A DNA stretch of 64,000 nucleotides from Mesorhizobium sp. YM1C-6-2 (GTDB taxonomy: Bacteria > Pseudomonadota > Alphaproteobacteria > Rhizobiales > Rhizobiaceae). Made by a program: the position numbers and the translations under genes. This document shows, one piece after another, positions 8,563 through 18,667 of the stretch (positions are counted from its first letter, which is position 1; each line of letters starts with the position of its first letter). The notes beneath the pieces are model-generated. The model did not search any database. It was not told where the DNA came from and saw nothing but the letters and a program-made list of their open reading frames with translations. Where the stretch lies: the NCBI RefSeq assembly GCF_003666685.1, contig NZ_RCIZ01000003.1:547850-611849 (forward strand), given 5' to 3'.

Positions 8563-9759
8563 CTACTTGTGCTTAAGCACCTCGACGCCCGGCAGTTCCT
8601 TGCCTTCCATCCATTCGAGGAAGGCGCCGCCGGCGGTCGAGACATAGGTGAAGTCGTCGGCGACGCTGGCATGGTTGAGGGCCGCCACAGTGTCGCCGCC
8701 GCCGGCGACCGAAAGCAGTTCGTCGGCTTTGGTTCGCTTGGCGGCATGTTTCGCGACGGCCACCGTCGCCTTGTCGAAGGGGGCGATCTCGAAGGCGCCG
8801 AGCGGGCCGTTCCAGACCAGCGTGTTGGCGCGATCGATCCAGTCGTTGATCGTCTCGACGGTTTTCGGACCGGCGTCGAGGATCATGGCGTCGGCGGGCA
8901 CGTTGCCGACGGGCACCACTTCGTTCGCCGCGCCGCTCTTGAATTCCTTCGCCACCACGGCATCCGATGGCAGGATGATGGCGCATCCGGCGGTGGCCGC
9001 CTCGATCATGATCTGCCGCGCCGTCTGGGCGAGGTCGTGCTCGCAGAGCGACTTGCCGACATCCTCGCCGCGCGCGGCAAGGAAGGTGTTGGCCATGCCG
9101 CCGCCGATGACCAGCGCGTCGACCTTCTTCACCAGGTTCATCAGGAGGTCGAGCTTGGTCGAGATCTTGGCGCCGCCGACAATCGCGACCACCGGCCGCT
9201 CCGGATCGCCGAGGCCCTTCTCCAGCGCCTCCAGTTCGGCCTCCATGGTGCGGCCGGCATAGGCGGGCAGCAGGCTGGCGAGGCCCTCGGTCGAGCAATG
9301 GGCGCGGTGGGCGGCCGAAAAGGCGTCGTTGACGAAGATGTCGCCGTTGGCCGCCAGCTTTTCGGTGAAGGCGCGGTCGTTCTTCTCCTCGCCGGCGTGA
9401 AAGCGGGTATTTTCAAGCAGCGCGATGTCGCCCGGCATCATGGCGAAGATCGCGCCTTCGACCATTTTGCCCACGCACTCGGGGATGAATGTGACCTTGC
9501 GGCCGATGACATCGGACGTGGCGCGGGCAACCGGCTCCAGGGACAGTTCGGGATCTGGACCCTTCGGGCGGCCGAAATGAGCGAGCAGCACCACCTTGGC
9601 GCCCTTGTCGGAGAGTTCGAGGATGGTCGGCGCCACGCGCTCGATGCGGGTCTTGTCGGTGACCTTGCCGTCCGACATGGGCACGTTGAGGTCGACCCTG
9701 ACGAGGACGCGCTTGCCCTTGATGTCGCCGAGATCATCGAGGGTGCGGAAATGTGCCAT
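8563..9759 (-). CDS. pgk: Phosphoglycerate kinase
   Basis: The 398 aa enzyme transfers phosphate from 1,3-bisphosphoglycerate to ADP. The N-terminal signature [29 protein letters not shown] and the hinge-region [16 protein letters not shown] are present, as is the nucleotide-binding end [16 protein letters not shown]. Length is standard for bacterial Pgk. An AAGGAG site lies 8 bases before the ATG. It lies 128 bases upstream of the aldolase gene on the same strand. Confidence 0.96.
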   Translation of the reverse strand: MAHFRTLDDLGDIKGKRVLVRVDLNVPMSDGKVTDKTRIERVAPTILELSDKGAKVVLLAHFGRPKGPDPELSLEPVARATSDVIGRKVTFIPECVGKMVEGAIFAMMPGDIALLENTRFHAGEEKNDRAFTEKLAANGDIFVNDAFSAAHRAHCSTEGLASLLPAYAGRTMEAELEALEKGLGDPERPVVAIVGGAKISTKLDLLMNLVKKVDALVIGGGMANTFLAARGEDVGKSLCEHDLAQTARQIMIEAATAGCAIILPSDAVVAKEFKSGAANEVVPVGNVPADAMILDAGPKTVETINDWIDRANTLVWNGPLGAFEIAPFDKATVAVAKHAAKRTKADELLSVAGGGDTVAALNHASVADDFTYVSTAGGAFLEWMEGKELPGVEVLKHK

Positions 9760-9868
9760 GGTCGTGCTCCTTCGGAATTGCCTAAACTATAAAGCCGCCG
9801 GACATTATCGCCATGCGACATGGATGCAAGAAAAGTTGGCAGGTTTCGGGTGGTCCGTAGCAGGCTTT

Positions 9869-11725
9869 TCAGGCGCCGGTATGCTCGGCCGGCTTGGCGA
9901 CGGGCGTTCCTTCCGAAACCTGCGGCGCCGGACGCCTGAACATGGCGCGGATGCGGTCGATCAGCTCGGCCGGGCTCAGGAACGCCGGAATGTTGGTGAC
10001 GGCGGGCGCCGGCTCGAGCGACAGGCCGACCGAGACGATCTTGCCGTCGTCATCGACATCGCGAACGATCAGTTCGATCGTTCCGAGCGGCAGGCGGTCG
10101 GCATATTCGGCATGGCCGCCGAGGCGCTGGCGCATGAGCTGTCCGATGGTGAGCCGCTTTTCCGCCTCGCTGACCCCCGCGCCGTAATTCGCCTCGAGCT
10201 CGGCGGCCGAGCCGCGGGGATCGACGGTGAATTCGCCGAAGAAATCCGCGTCGTCGGGACTGACTTCGGTGCGGCTGGCAAAGAGCCGGTCGAGCAGGCG
10301 CGGGTATCGGTCGGAGACGAAGATGTAGACATGGTCGCCGGCGATCAGCCGTCCGGTTTCCTGATACTTCATCGAGCGGCCGCCGCGGACGACGAGCGAG
10401 GGCCGCGCCCAGCGCGGTATGCGTTCTCCGCGCGCCACCGGGCTGCCGGCGACGACGGTGTAGGCGAGCAGGTCGTGATGGGCGGAACCGGGCAGTTCGA
10501 GCTCGACCTTCTCCAGCGGGCCGATGCGCTGCGGTACGATGAGGCCGAGCCGGCGGGCCAGAGGGCCGACCGTCCAGCCCTGCACGACCAGCGAGACCAG
10601 CACCACGATGAAGGCGGTGTTGAAGATGGCGCGGCCGTCCTCCAGCCCGCCGAGCAGAGGGGTGATCGCGAGCAGGATAGAGACCGCGCCGCGCAGGCCG
10701 ACCCAGGAGACGAAGGCGGTTTCCTGGCGCGGGAAGTGAAAGGGGATGAGGCAGAGCCACACCGCGACCGGCCGCGCAACGAAGATGAGAAAAAGCCCAA
10801 GTGCGACCGAGGCCGGCAATATCGGGAGGAATTGCGACGGCGTGGCGAAGAGGCCGAGGACCAGGAACATGATGATCTGCGCGAGCCAGGCGACGCCTTC
10901 CTGGAAACGCTTGAGCGAGGCGGCGGACCGTATGCTGGAATTGCCGGCGACCAGCCCGGCCAGGTAGACGGCAAGGAAGCCGGAGCCGCCGAAGGCACCG
11001 CCCGCCGCGAAAACGAGCAACGACAAGGTCAGCACGAAAATCGGTAGCAAGCCATGGTCGAGGTTGAGGCGGCCGACGAGGCGCACGATCGCCACGCCGC
11101 CGACCAGGCCGATGATGGCTCCGACACCCATATGCATGACGAAGCCGGCGACCAGGTCGAGCAGCAGCACTTCGGCATCGGGATCGGCGCCGGCGGCGAT
11201 GACCTCGACCAGGGTGATTGTCAGGAAGATGGCGATCGGGTCGTTGGAGCCGGACTCGATCTCCAGCGTCGATCTCACGCGGTCGCGCAGCTGCAGGTTC
11301 CCGGCACGCAGCAGGAAGAACACGGCAGCGGCGTCGGTCGACGCGACGGCGGCGCCGAGCAGGAAGGATTCAAGCCAGCCGAAGCCGGTCAGGTAGCGTC
11401 CGGCTACGCCGAACAGGAGGGTGGTGATCACCACGCCCAGGGTCGCCAGCGAAAGCGCGGCGGGCGCGGCCTGGCGCAACGCCGTCAGCGGCGTGCCGAA
11501 TCCCGATTCGAACAGGATGACGGCCAGCGCCAGGGCGCCGACGAAATAGGCGAGGCGGGCATTGTCGAAGTCGATGCCGAGCCCGTCAGTGCCGGCAGCA
11601 AGCCCGAGGCCGAGGAAGAGAAGCAGCAGGGGAGCGCCGAAGCGGAAGGCGATCAGGCTCGAAAACGCCGCGGCCAGCACCAGCGCCGTGCCCATCAGCG
11701 TCACGAGATAAACCGACTGATCCAT
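9869..11725 (-). CDS. Potassium/proton antiporter, NhaP2/CvrA type
   Basis: The 618 aa inner-membrane protein has about 12 membrane segments in residues 1-400 of the CPA1 exchanger type, including LFESGFGTPL, GAAVASTDAAAVFFLLR and LEIESGSNDPIAIFLT (the ion-binding ND pair). The cytosolic C-terminus carries a TrkA-C regulatory domain (ELPGSAHHDLLAYTVVAGSP, about 425-500) and a CorC/HlyC-like tail (PLGTIELIVRDVDDDGKIVS). It would exchange K+ for H+ and protect against high potassium or alkaline shifts. It interrupts the glycolytic block between gap and pgk. Confidence 0.88.
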   Translation of the reverse strand: MDQSVYLVTLMGTALVLAAAFSSLIAFRFGAPLLLLFLGLGLAAGTDGLGIDFDNARLAYFVGALALAVILFESGFGTPLTALRQAAPAALSLATLGVVITTLLFGVAGRYLTGFGWLESFLLGAAVASTDAAAVFFLLRAGNLQLRDRVRSTLEIESGSNDPIAIFLTITLVEVIAAGADPDAEVLLLDLVAGFVMHMGVGAIIGLVGGVAIVRLVGRLNLDHGLLPIFVLTLSLLVFAAGGAFGGSGFLAVYLAGLVAGNSSIRSAASLKRFQEGVAWLAQIIMFLVLGLFATPSQFLPILPASVALGLFLIFVARPVAVWLCLIPFHFPRQETAFVSWVGLRGAVSILLAITPLLGGLEDGRAIFNTAFIVVLVSLVVQGWTVGPLARRLGLIVPQRIGPLEKVELELPGSAHHDLLAYTVVAGSPVARGERIPRWARPSLVVRGGRSMKYQETGRLIAGDHVYIFVSDRYPRLLDRLFASRTEVSPDDADFFGEFTVDPRGSAAELEANYGAGVSEAEKRLTIGQLMRQRLGGHAEYADRLPLGTIELIVRDVDDDGKIVSVGLSLEPAPAVTNIPAFLSPAELIDRIRAMFRRPAPQVSEGTPVAKPAEHTGA

Positions 11726-11883
11726 ATATGGGCCTGCCCTCCGCCCTCCCTTCGTGGCTTAACGCAGAGTGAGGCGAAGACATGGCGAGGCGCAAGGGCA
11801 AGGCGGTTATAACCTGCCGGGAGCGCGATTTTTTCGGTCGGAAGGCGGCAGCTTGGACCGCTCGCCCGTCGCGTCTACCCTGA

Positions 11884-12789
11884 TCAGGAGTAGTAGAACC
11901 GCTCGGCCGGCAGCGGTGCAGGCGCCGGCTCGCCAAGCGCCTCGAAGACCGAAACCTCGCAGACGCGGCAGAGGCTGTCGAGCGCCAGGTCGTTGGCTTC
12001 GGTGCCGAACGGGTCCTCCAGCTCTTCGGAGAGGGCGTCGAGACCGAAGAAAGTGTAGGCGATCAGCGCCGTGAACAGCGGTGTTGCCAGGCCGGTCGTG
12101 CTGGCGAGGCCGAAGGGCAGGAGCAGGCAGACGATGTAGGCGGTGCGCTGCAGGAGCAGCGTATAGGCGAAGGGCAGCGGCGTGCCGGCGATGCGCTCGC
12201 AGCCGGCCTGGACGGCCGACATCGCCGCGAGGCGCTCGTCGAGGATGCGGAAGCCGATGGCATCGATCGTGCCGGAGCGGTGCAGGGCGGCGATCCGCAT
12301 GCCCATGCGCCGCACCATCTCGTCCGGCCTGTTGGCGAAGGCTGCGACCGGAGCGGCCTGCTCACCGACCAGGTCCTTCACCTTGTCCATCGCGTCGACG
12401 CTGCGCAACTGGGCGCGCAGGAGATGGCAGAAGGCGAGCGCCTCCATCAGCAGCGCTCGCCACTCGGTCCTTTCCGCGATCAGGCCGCCGCTGGCGCGCG
12501 CGAGATTGCGGATTTCGTAGACGAGCTGGCCCCAGAGCTTGCGTGCCTCCCACCAGCGGTCATAGGCGGCATTGTTGCGGAAGCCGAGATAGATGGAGAG
12601 CGTGATCGCGATCAGCCCGAACGGCGCGATGTTGAAGTCCTCGAGGGAGACGCCGGTCACCTGCACCACGGCGACGATCGCCGCCGCATAGATCGCGAAG
12701 CCGATGATCTGCGGCAGGATGCGCGGCACGACCGAGCCGCGCATGACGAAGAAGAGTTTCAGAAGATTCGGCCTGGGGCGGATGATCAT
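11884..12789 (-). CDS. Bestrophin-family (UPF0187) channel protein
   Basis: The 301 aa membrane protein starts MIIRPRPNLLKLFFVMRGSV and has the bestrophin signature ITLSIYLGFRNNAAYDRWWE (residues 62-81). Later family landmarks are LLLQRTAYIVCLLLPFGLAS and FFGLDALSEELEDPFGTEAN, the latter an acidic cluster that in animal bestrophins forms a calcium clasp. Bacterial homologues such as KpBest form pentameric ion channels. It lies next to the K+/H+ antiporter on the same strand, which makes a joint ion-homeostasis role plausible. Confidence 0.9.
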   Translation of the reverse strand: MIIRPRPNLLKLFFVMRGSVVPRILPQIIGFAIYAAAIVAVVQVTGVSLEDFNIAPFGLIAITLSIYLGFRNNAAYDRWWEARKLWGQLVYEIRNLARASGGLIAERTEWRALLMEALAFCHLLRAQLRSVDAMDKVKDLVGEQAAPVAAFANRPDEMVRRMGMRIAALHRSGTIDAIGFRILDERLAAMSAVQAGCERIAGTPLPFAYTLLLQRTAYIVCLLLPFGLASTTGLATPLFTALIAYTFFGLDALSEELEDPFGTEANDLALDSLCRVCEVSVFEALGEPAPAPLPAERFYYS

Positions 12790-12844
12790 GGCTGATCTCT
12801 CGCGGACTGCCGGCGGGTCGGGCCGCCGCCCTGCGCGTCAAGCA

Positions 12845-12872
12845 AAAACGCCCGGGCGGGCCCGGGCGTTTT
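12845..12872 (-). terminator. Terminator downstream of gap
   Basis: AAAACGCCCGGG-CGGG-CCCGGGCGTTTT is a perfect 12-bp stem with A/T tails in both directions, 28 bases past the gap stop. It separates gap from the bestrophin gene. Confidence 0.88.
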
Positions 12873-12899
12873 GGGAAGCGATCGTCGTGAGAGGCCCAA

Positions 12900-13910
12900 T
12901 CAGGCGAGGGTCTTGGCAAAGGCCGCGGTGACGTCGGCCATGCGGTTGGAGAAACCCCATTCATTGTCGTACCAGCCGAGGATGTTGACGAAGTTGCCAT
13001 CCATCACCTTGGTCTGGTCGAGCAGGATCGTCGCCGAATGCGGGTCGTGGTTGAGGTCGGACGACACCAGCGGTTCGTTGGTGAAGGTCATCACGCCCTT
13101 GAGCTTGCCGTTTGAGGCGGCGACCAGCGCGTCGTTGACCTCCTGCACTGACGTCGAGCGCTTGGCGACGAACTTCAGGTCGACAAGCGAAACGTTCGGG
13201 GTAGGCACGCGGATCGAGATGCCGTCGAGCTTGCCCTTGAGCTCGGGCATGACCAGACCGATCGCCTTCGCAGCGCCCGTCGAGGTCGGGATCTGCGACA
13301 GCGCGGCGGCGCGGGCGCGGTAGAGGTCCTTGTGCATCGTGTCCAGCGTCGGCTGGTCGCCGGTGTAGGAATGAATCGTCGTCATCATGCCTTTTTCGAT
13401 GCCGGCGAGCTCGTTCATCACCAGCGCCATCGGCGCCAGGCAGTTGGTCGTGCAGGAGCCGTTCGAGATGACGACGTGGTCCTTGGTCAGCTTGTCGTGG
13501 TTGATGCCGTAGACGACGGTGTAGTCGGCGCCGTCTGCGGGGGCCGAGACGATCACCTTCTTGGCGCCGGCGGTCAGGTGGGCCGCCGCCTTGTCGCGGG
13601 CGGTGAAGATGCCGGTGCATTCGAGCGCGATGTCGACGCCGAGATCCTTCCAGGGAAGCTGGGCCGGATCCTTGATCGCGGTGACCTTGAACTTCTCCTT
13701 GCCGATGGCGATCGTATCGCCTTCCACCGTCACTTCATGCGGGAAGCGGCCATGCACGCTGTCGTAGCGCAACAGATGCGCGTTGGTCTCGACGGGGCCG
13801 AGATCGTTGACGGCGACCACGTCGATGTCCTTGCGTCCGGACTCGTAGATGGCGCGCACGATGTTGCGGCCGATGCGGCCGAATCCGTTGATTGCAACTC
13901 TGACAGCCAT
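12900..13910 (-). CDS. gap: Type I glyceraldehyde-3-phosphate dehydrogenase
   Basis: The 336 aa NAD(P)-dependent enzyme oxidises glyceraldehyde-3-phosphate. It has the N-terminal Rossmann motif INGFGRIGRN, the catalytic cysteine segment SNGSCTTNCLAPM (Cys near residue 155) and the C-terminal WYDNEWGFSNRM. The frame is open to 14024, but MAVRVAINGFG at 13910 is the family start and has an AGGAGAACGAC leader. It follows tkt with about 150 bases between them. Confidence 0.96.
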   Translation of the reverse strand: MAVRVAINGFGRIGRNIVRAIYESGRKDIDVVAVNDLGPVETNAHLLRYDSVHGRFPHEVTVEGDTIAIGKEKFKVTAIKDPAQLPWKDLGVDIALECTGIFTARDKAAAHLTAGAKKVIVSAPADGADYTVVYGINHDKLTKDHVVISNGSCTTNCLAPMALVMNELAGIEKGMMTTIHSYTGDQPTLDTMHKDLYRARAAALSQIPTSTGAAKAIGLVMPELKGKLDGISIRVPTPNVSLVDLKFVAKRSTSVQEVNDALVAASNGKLKGVMTFTNEPLVSSDLNHDPHSATILLDQTKVMDGNFVNILGWYDNEWGFSNRMADVTAAFAKTLA

Positions 13911-14060
13911 GTCGTTCTCCTGCAGCGCTTGGGAAGGTGCCGCCGTTTCAATAAAGGCGCCGGGCGAAAGAATCCAGATCGCCGGGACCAAATTTAAATC
14001 GATTAGGCCCTTTCGCCCGCACAATTCCGCGGTGGGCTATTCGTCGCAGTGCGGCGCGCC

Positions 14061-16112
14061 TCAGGGATGAGGGCGCGCCGGCTCGCTTTCGGGAATGGCG
14101 CGTGCGTCCTCGCCCTTCGGCACGCCGTTCTTGACGCGCTCGCCGGCGATCTTGGCCACGGCCTCGGCGGTGATGCCGAAATATTTGTAGAGATCCTCGG
14201 CCGGCGCGCTGGCGCCGAAGCCGGTCATGCCGACAAAGGCGCCGTCCGAGCCGACGAAACGATCCCAGCCGAGGCGGATGGCGGCTTCGACGGCGATCTT
14301 CACCGGCGCGTTGCCGAGCACCTTCTCGCGATAGGCCTTGTCCTGTTCCTCGAAGAGTTCGAAGCAGGGGACCGAGACGACGCGCGTGGGCGTGCCGTCC
14401 TTCTGCAGCAGGTCGCGCGCGTCGAGCGCGATCTCGACCTCCGAGCCGCTGGCGAAGATCGTCACCTTCGCGTCGCCGCCCTCGGCAGCCGCGATCTCGT
14501 AGGCGCCTTTAGCCGAGAGGTTCTCCGCCACGTATTCGGTGCGCACGGCGCGCAGGTTCTGGCGGGTGAGCACCAGCGTGGAGGGAGCCTTGGTGGACTT
14601 CAGCGCAGCCTGCCAGCACTCGGCGGTTTCCGTCGAATCCGCCGGGCGGAAGACAAGGTGGTTGGGGATGGCGCGCATGGCGGCGAGGTGCTCGACCGGC
14701 TGGTGCGTCGGGCCGTCTTCGCCGAGCCCGATGGAATCGTGCGTCATGACGAAGAGCGAGCGGATGCCCATCAGCGAGGAGAGCCGCAAAGCTGGGCGCG
14801 CATAGTCGGTGAAGCAGAAGAAGGTGCCGCCGTAGGGGATCAGCCCGCCATGCAGCGCGATGCCGTTGATGGCGGCGGCCATGGCGTGCTCGCGGATGCC
14901 GTAATGGACGTAACGGTTTCCATAGTTGCCGGCGGTCAGTTCGAGCGTCTGGCTGGTCTTGGTGTTGTTGGACGGCGTCAGGTCGGCGGAGCCGCCGATC
15001 GTTTCGGCAAGCGCGCCGTTGATGACTTCCAGCGCCATCTCGGACGATTTGCGGGTCGCGACCTTCGGCTTGTCGGCCGCGAGCTTCTGCTTGTAGGCGG
15101 CGATGGCGTCGTCGAAGCCGGCCGTCAGCTTGCCGGCGATGCGGCGCTCGAACTCGGCGCGGCGGTCGCCGGATGCGGCAAGCCGCTTCTCCCAGTCCGC
15201 GCGCGGGGCGTCGCCGCGCGTGCCCGCCTCGCGCCATGCCGAGAGGATGTCGTCGGGGATGACGAAGGGCGGAGAATCCCAGTTCAGCGCCTTGCGTGCG
15301 CCGGCGATCTCCTCCTTGCCGAGCGGCGAGCCGTGCACGGCCTTGGTGCCGGCCTTGGTCGGCGCGCCGAAGCCGATCGTCGTCTTGGCGGCGATCAGCG
15401 TGGGCTTGTCCGATTTCTGCGCCTTCTCGATGGCGGCGGCGATGGCGTCCGGATCGTGGCCGTCAATGTGGAAGGCGTTCCAGCCGGAAGCCTGGAAGCG
15501 CGCGACCTGGTCGGTCGAGTCGGACAGAGACACCGGGCCGTCGATCGAGATGTTGTTGTTGTCCCAGAAGACGATCAGCTTGTTGAGCTTCAGGTGACCC
15601 GCGAGCGCGATGGCCTCCTGGCTGATGCCTTCCATCAGGCAGCCGTCTCCGGCGATGACATAGGTGTAGTGGTCGACGAGATCGTCGCCGAACTGTGCGT
15701 TCAACACACGCTCGGCAAGCGCCATGCCGACGGAATTGGCGATGCCCTGGCCGAGCGGGCCCGTGGTCGTCTCAATGCCGGAGGCAAAGCCGTATTCGGG
15801 GTGGCCGGCGGTCTTGGAGCCCAACTGACGGAAACGCTCGATCTGGTCGATCGTCATGTCCGCGTAGCCGGTCAGGTAAAGGCAGGAATAGAGCAGCATC
15901 GAGCCGTGGCCGGCCGACAGCACGAAACGGTCGCGATCCGGCCATTTCGGGTTCTTCGGATCGAATTTCAGGTAGCGGGTGAACAGGACCGTGGCGATGT
16001 CGGCGCAGCCCATCGGCAGGCCCGGATGGCCGGAGTTGGCTTTCTCGACGGCATCCATGGAAAGGAAGCGGATGGCGTTAGCCATACGGTCATGCTTGTC
16101 GCGCGAGGCCAT
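14061..16112 (-). CDS. tkt: Transketolase
   Basis: The 683 aa thiamine-diphosphate enzyme moves two-carbon units in the pentose phosphate and Calvin pathways. Landmarks are [20 protein letters not shown] near residue 10, the ThDP/metal motif [13 protein letters not shown] with NNNISIDG, and the C-terminal half segments [20 protein letters not shown] and [16 protein letters not shown] at 16163 is in frame upstream, but the ATG at 16112 has GGAGGAACC immediately before it and matches the family start. It is the first gene of the tkt-gap-pgk-aldolase block. Confidence 0.96.
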   Translation of the reverse strand: MASRDKHDRMANAIRFLSMDAVEKANSGHPGLPMGCADIATVLFTRYLKFDPKNPKWPDRDRFVLSAGHGSMLLYSCLYLTGYADMTIDQIERFRQLGSKTAGHPEYGFASGIETTTGPLGQGIANSVGMALAERVLNAQFGDDLVDHYTYVIAGDGCLMEGISQEAIALAGHLKLNKLIVFWDNNNISIDGPVSLSDSTDQVARFQASGWNAFHIDGHDPDAIAAAIEKAQKSDKPTLIAAKTTIGFGAPTKAGTKAVHGSPLGKEEIAGARKALNWDSPPFVIPDDILSAWREAGTRGDAPRADWEKRLAASGDRRAEFERRIAGKLTAGFDDAIAAYKQKLAADKPKVATRKSSEMALEVINGALAETIGGSADLTPSNNTKTSQTLELTAGNYGNRYVHYGIREHAMAAAINGIALHGGLIPYGGTFFCFTDYARPALRLSSLMGIRSLFVMTHDSIGLGEDGPTHQPVEHLAAMRAIPNHLVFRPADSTETAECWQAALKSTKAPSTLVLTRQNLRAVRTEYVAENLSAKGAYEIAAAEGGDAKVTIFASGSEVEIALDARDLLQKDGTPTRVVSVPCFELFEEQDKAYREKVLGNAPVKIAVEAAIRLGWDRFVGSDGAFVGMTGFGASAPAEDLYKYFGITAEAVAKIAGERVKNGVPKGEDARAIPESEPARPHP

Positions 16113-16215
16113 GGTTCCTCCGTGGCGGGTTGGGAAAAGGGAGCCGGAAAGGTCGCGCGACACATAGCAGGCACGGCTTCGGAGTCAACAAAATGAAGGG
16201 CCCGTGGCGGGTTGT

Positions 16216-17115
16216 TCAGGCTTTCGGCCGGCGCTTCAGGAAGTCGACGAATGCGCGAAGCGGTCCAGGCATGTGGCGGCGGCTGTGATAATAGAGAAAA
16301 GGACCCGAGAAAGGCGGCAGCCAGTCGTCGAGCACGCTTTCGAGCGCACCGCTCGCAAGAGGCGCTGCGAGGAATTCCTCGAAGGTCGCGATGAGGCCCA
16401 ACCCCTCGATGGCTGCGGCGACCTCGATCTCGATAGCATTGCTGACCAGCCGGCCTTCCGGCACGACGCGGACGATCTCGCCGTCCTTCTCGAATTCGAG
16501 CGGATGGGAGACGCCGCTCGCGAAGCGGTGGCGGATCACGGAGTGGTCGAGCACCTCGGAGGGATGTTTCGGCCTGCCGTGGGCTGCGAAATAGGACGGC
16601 GCCCCGGCAAGCAAGAAACGCTGCTGGCGGGGGCCGAGAGGCACGGCGATCATGTCCCGCTCCAGCCGCTCGTCGTAACGCACGCCGGCGTCGAAGCCGG
16701 CGGCGAGTACGTCGATGAAGGTATCCTCGGCCGTGACTTCCACGGTAACGCCGGGATGCTCGTGCAGGAACCGGCTGACCAGCGGCGGCAGGATGACCCG
16801 AGCGACGATTGTCGGCACATTGAGCCTGAGCGTGCCGACCGGGCTGTCGCGAAAGGAGTTCACCGCATCGAGCGCGGCGCTGACCTCGCCAAGCGCCGGC
16901 GCCAGCCGTTCGTAAAGCTGCGCGCCTGCGTCGGTCAGCGTCATCGCGCGCGTGGTGCGATTGATCAACCGCACGCCGAGCTTCGCCTCGAGGCGGCGCA
17001 AGGCTTCGCTCAGCGCCGAGGCCGACACGCCTCGCCTCGCGGCGGCGATACGGAAGCCGCCGGCGCGCACGATGGCGGCGAATGCATCGAGATCGTCGAG
17101 GTCAGGAGCGGCCAT
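16216..17115 (-). CDS. LysR-family transcriptional regulator
   Basis: The 299 aa protein has an N-terminal LysR helix-turn-helix (residues 5-65: DAFAAIVRAGGFRIAAARRG, then SALSEALRRLEAKLGVRLIN) and a C-terminal effector domain (about 90-290) of the CrgA-like subgroup. It is divergently transcribed from an aldo/keto reductase 99 bases away, the usual layout of a LysR regulator and its target. A near-palindrome at 17171-17191 between the two genes is a candidate binding site. The effector cannot be inferred. Confidence 0.92.
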   Translation of the reverse strand: MAAPDLDDLDAFAAIVRAGGFRIAAARRGVSASALSEALRRLEAKLGVRLINRTTRAMTLTDAGAQLYERLAPALGEVSAALDAVNSFRDSPVGTLRLNVPTIVARVILPPLVSRFLHEHPGVTVEVTAEDTFIDVLAAGFDAGVRYDERLERDMIAVPLGPRQQRFLLAGAPSYFAAHGRPKHPSEVLDHSVIRHRFASGVSHPLEFEKDGEIVRVVPEGRLVSNAIEIEVAAAIEGLGLIATFEEFLAAPLASGALESVLDDWLPPFSGPFLYYHSRRHMPGPLRAFVDFLKRRPKA

Positions 17116-17170
17116 TGTACGAATTTCCGCACGGCTTGTTTGGATTGTGGCGGATTATCGCACGAAAGCT

Positions 17171-17191
17171 ATGGGTCCATATAGGTCCCAT
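17171..17191. promoter_or_regulatory. Imperfect palindrome, candidate LysR operator
   Basis: ATGGGTCCATATAGGTCCCAT is a 21-base dyad (ATGGG and CCCAT arms 11 bases apart) with only two mismatched pairs. It lies between the divergent LysR and aldo/keto reductase genes, 24 bases before the reductase start. Confidence 0.5.
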
Positions 17192-17214
17192 CGTCTCAGC
17201 GAAGGAGAAAAACG

Positions 17215-18207
17215 ATGGAAAAGCGCAAGCTCGGGAAGACCGGCCCGGAAAGCTCGGCTCTGGGTCTCGGCTGCATGGGCATGTCGGATCTCTATGGTCC
17301 GGCCGACCGGAGCGAAAGCATCGCGACCATACATGCCGCCCTGGAGGCAGGCGTCACCCTGCTCGACACCGGCGATTTCTATGGCATGGGCCATAACGAG
17401 ATGCTGATCGCCGAAGCGCTGAAGGGCGGTCGCCGCGACCAGGCGCTGGTCAGCGTGAAATTCGGCGGCATGCGCGGTCCGTCCGGAAGCTGGATCGGCT
17501 ACGATGCACGGCCGGCGGCGGTGAAGAATTTCGCCGCCTATTCGCTGAAGCGGCTGGGCACCGACCATATCGACATCTACCGGCCGGCGAGGCTCGATCC
17601 CGACGTGCCGATCGAGGAGACGGTCGGCGCCATCGCCGATCTGGTGAAGGAAGGGCACGTCCGGCACATAGGCCTCTCCGAAGTCGGCGCCGAAACACTG
17701 AGGCGCGCCGCCGCCGTCCACCCGATCGTCGATCTGCAGATCGAATATTCGCTTGTTTCGCGCGGCATCGAGGAGGCGATTCTGCCCACCTGCCGCGAGC
17801 TTGGCATCGGTATCACCGCCTATGGGGTGCTGTCGCGCGGCCTGATCAGCGGTCACTGGACCAGGGCTCCCGTCGGCCAGACGGACTTCCGCGGCATGAG
17901 CCCGCGTTTCCAGGGCGAGAACCTCGACCGCAACCTCATGCTGGTCGAGGCGCTGCGCAAGGTTGCCGAAAGGAAGGGCGTGACCGTCGCGCAGATCGCC
18001 ATCGCCTGGGTGGCCGCGCAGGGCAGGGACATCGTGCCCCTGGTCGGGGCACGCCGCCGCGACCGTCTCGCCGAGGCCCTGGCCGCGCTGGACGTCGCTC
18101 TCGATGCCGCCGATTTCGCGGCAATAGAGCAGGCGGTGCCGAAAGGCGCTGCGTCCGGCGAACGCTACAATGCCCACCAGATGGCAGCCCTCGACAGTGA
18201 GCGGTGA
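17215..18207 (+). CDS. Aldo/keto reductase with altered active site
   Basis: The 330 aa protein folds as an NADPH-dependent (alpha/beta)8 aldo/keto reductase. The catalytic Asp51, Tyr56 and Lys82 are in [12 protein letters not shown] and VSVKFGG. The usual active-site His in a YYQHR-type motif is replaced: here the strand reads [11 protein letters not shown], putting Ala125 where His is expected. Family members with this change exist in rhizobia, so it is probably a subfamily trait, but carbonyl reduction may be weaker or the substrate different. AGGAG lies 8 bases before the ATG. It is probably controlled by the divergent LysR protein. Confidence 0.88.
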   Translation: MEKRKLGKTGPESSALGLGCMGMSDLYGPADRSESIATIHAALEAGVTLLDTGDFYGMGHNEMLIAEALKGGRRDQALVSVKFGGMRGPSGSWIGYDARPAAVKNFAAYSLKRLGTDHIDIYRPARLDPDVPIEETVGAIADLVKEGHVRHIGLSEVGAETLRRAAAVHPIVDLQIEYSLVSRGIEEAILPTCRELGIGITAYGVLSRGLISGHWTRAPVGQTDFRGMSPRFQGENLDRNLMLVEALRKVAERKGVTVAQIAIAWVAAQGRDIVPLVGARRRDRLAEALAALDVALDAADFAAIEQAVPKGAASGERYNAHQMAALDSER

Positions 18208-18212
18208 ACGAT

Positions 18213-18246
18213 TTGCCGGCGGCGGCCAGGCTGCCGCCGGCAATTT
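18213..18246 (+). terminator. Terminator after aldo/keto reductase
   Basis: TTGCCGGCGGC and GCCGCCGGCAA form a perfect 11-bp stem around a 9-base loop, followed by TTTCGCC, starting 6 bases after the stop codon. Confidence 0.75.
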
Positions 18247-18298
18247 CGCCGCAATTTTGCGGCTTTGGCGTTTGCGGGGGACAGCGCAGAGACCTTTA

Positions 18299-18327
18299 TT
18301 GACGGCCAATTCACACGGTGCCTAATG
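18299..18327 (+). promoter_or_regulatory. Sigma-70-like promoter for DUF4164-zapA
   Basis: TTGACG and CTAATG are separated by 17 bases and lie 37 bases before the DUF4164 start, in the only gap from which that pair could be transcribed. Confidence 0.4.
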
Positions 18328-18363
18328 TTTCCCGAGTAAATCGTTCTGAATGCGGACGATTCG

Positions 18364-18663
18364 GTGATGGGCGGGTTGGACACGGGAGCCATGACCGGGG
18401 AAGCCACGTTGAAAGAGGTGATCGCCCGTCTGGGAAGGGCGATGGATGCGCTGGAGAATTCAGTCGGCGCACGGCTCGAACACGAGCAGGATTATTCAGA
18501 AGCCGAAGCCGAAGTGCAGCGCATGAACGCCGACCGCGCGCGTCTGGCGCAGGAGCTCGACAATTCCGAGGCGCGCGGCGAGCGGCTGGAGGAGGCGAAC
18601 AAGGAGGTTTCGCGCCGGCTGGTGACGGCGATGGAAACCATACGCGCGGTGCTGGACAGGTAG
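18364..18663 (+). CDS. DUF4164 coiled-coil protein upstream of zapA
   Basis: The 99 aa protein is largely one long amphipathic helix (residues 15-99; LKEVIARLGRAMDALENSVG, then AEAEVQRMNADRARLAQELD). It matches the DUF4164 family, which in Rhizobiales is encoded immediately before zapA. The heptad pattern suggests a coiled coil that could pair with ZapA or FtsZ; that is inferred from synteny. Two ATGs (18364 and 18391) are possible; neither has a strong Shine-Dalgarno site. It lies 4 bases from zapA. Confidence 0.75.
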   Translation: MMGGLDTGAMTGEATLKEVIARLGRAMDALENSVGARLEHEQDYSEAEAEVQRMNADRARLAQELDNSEARGERLEEANKEVSRRLVTAMETIRAVLDR

Positions 18664-18667
18664 GGCC

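Noticed and set aside
8569..9792. Plus-strand 407 aa open frame opposite pgk
   Set aside because: Antisense shadow with no natural composition; Pgk is unambiguous.
14049..16196. Plus-strand 715 aa open frame opposite tkt
   Set aside because: It is Arg/Gly/His-rich mirror composition of a high-GC gene; transketolase on the other strand has all motifs.
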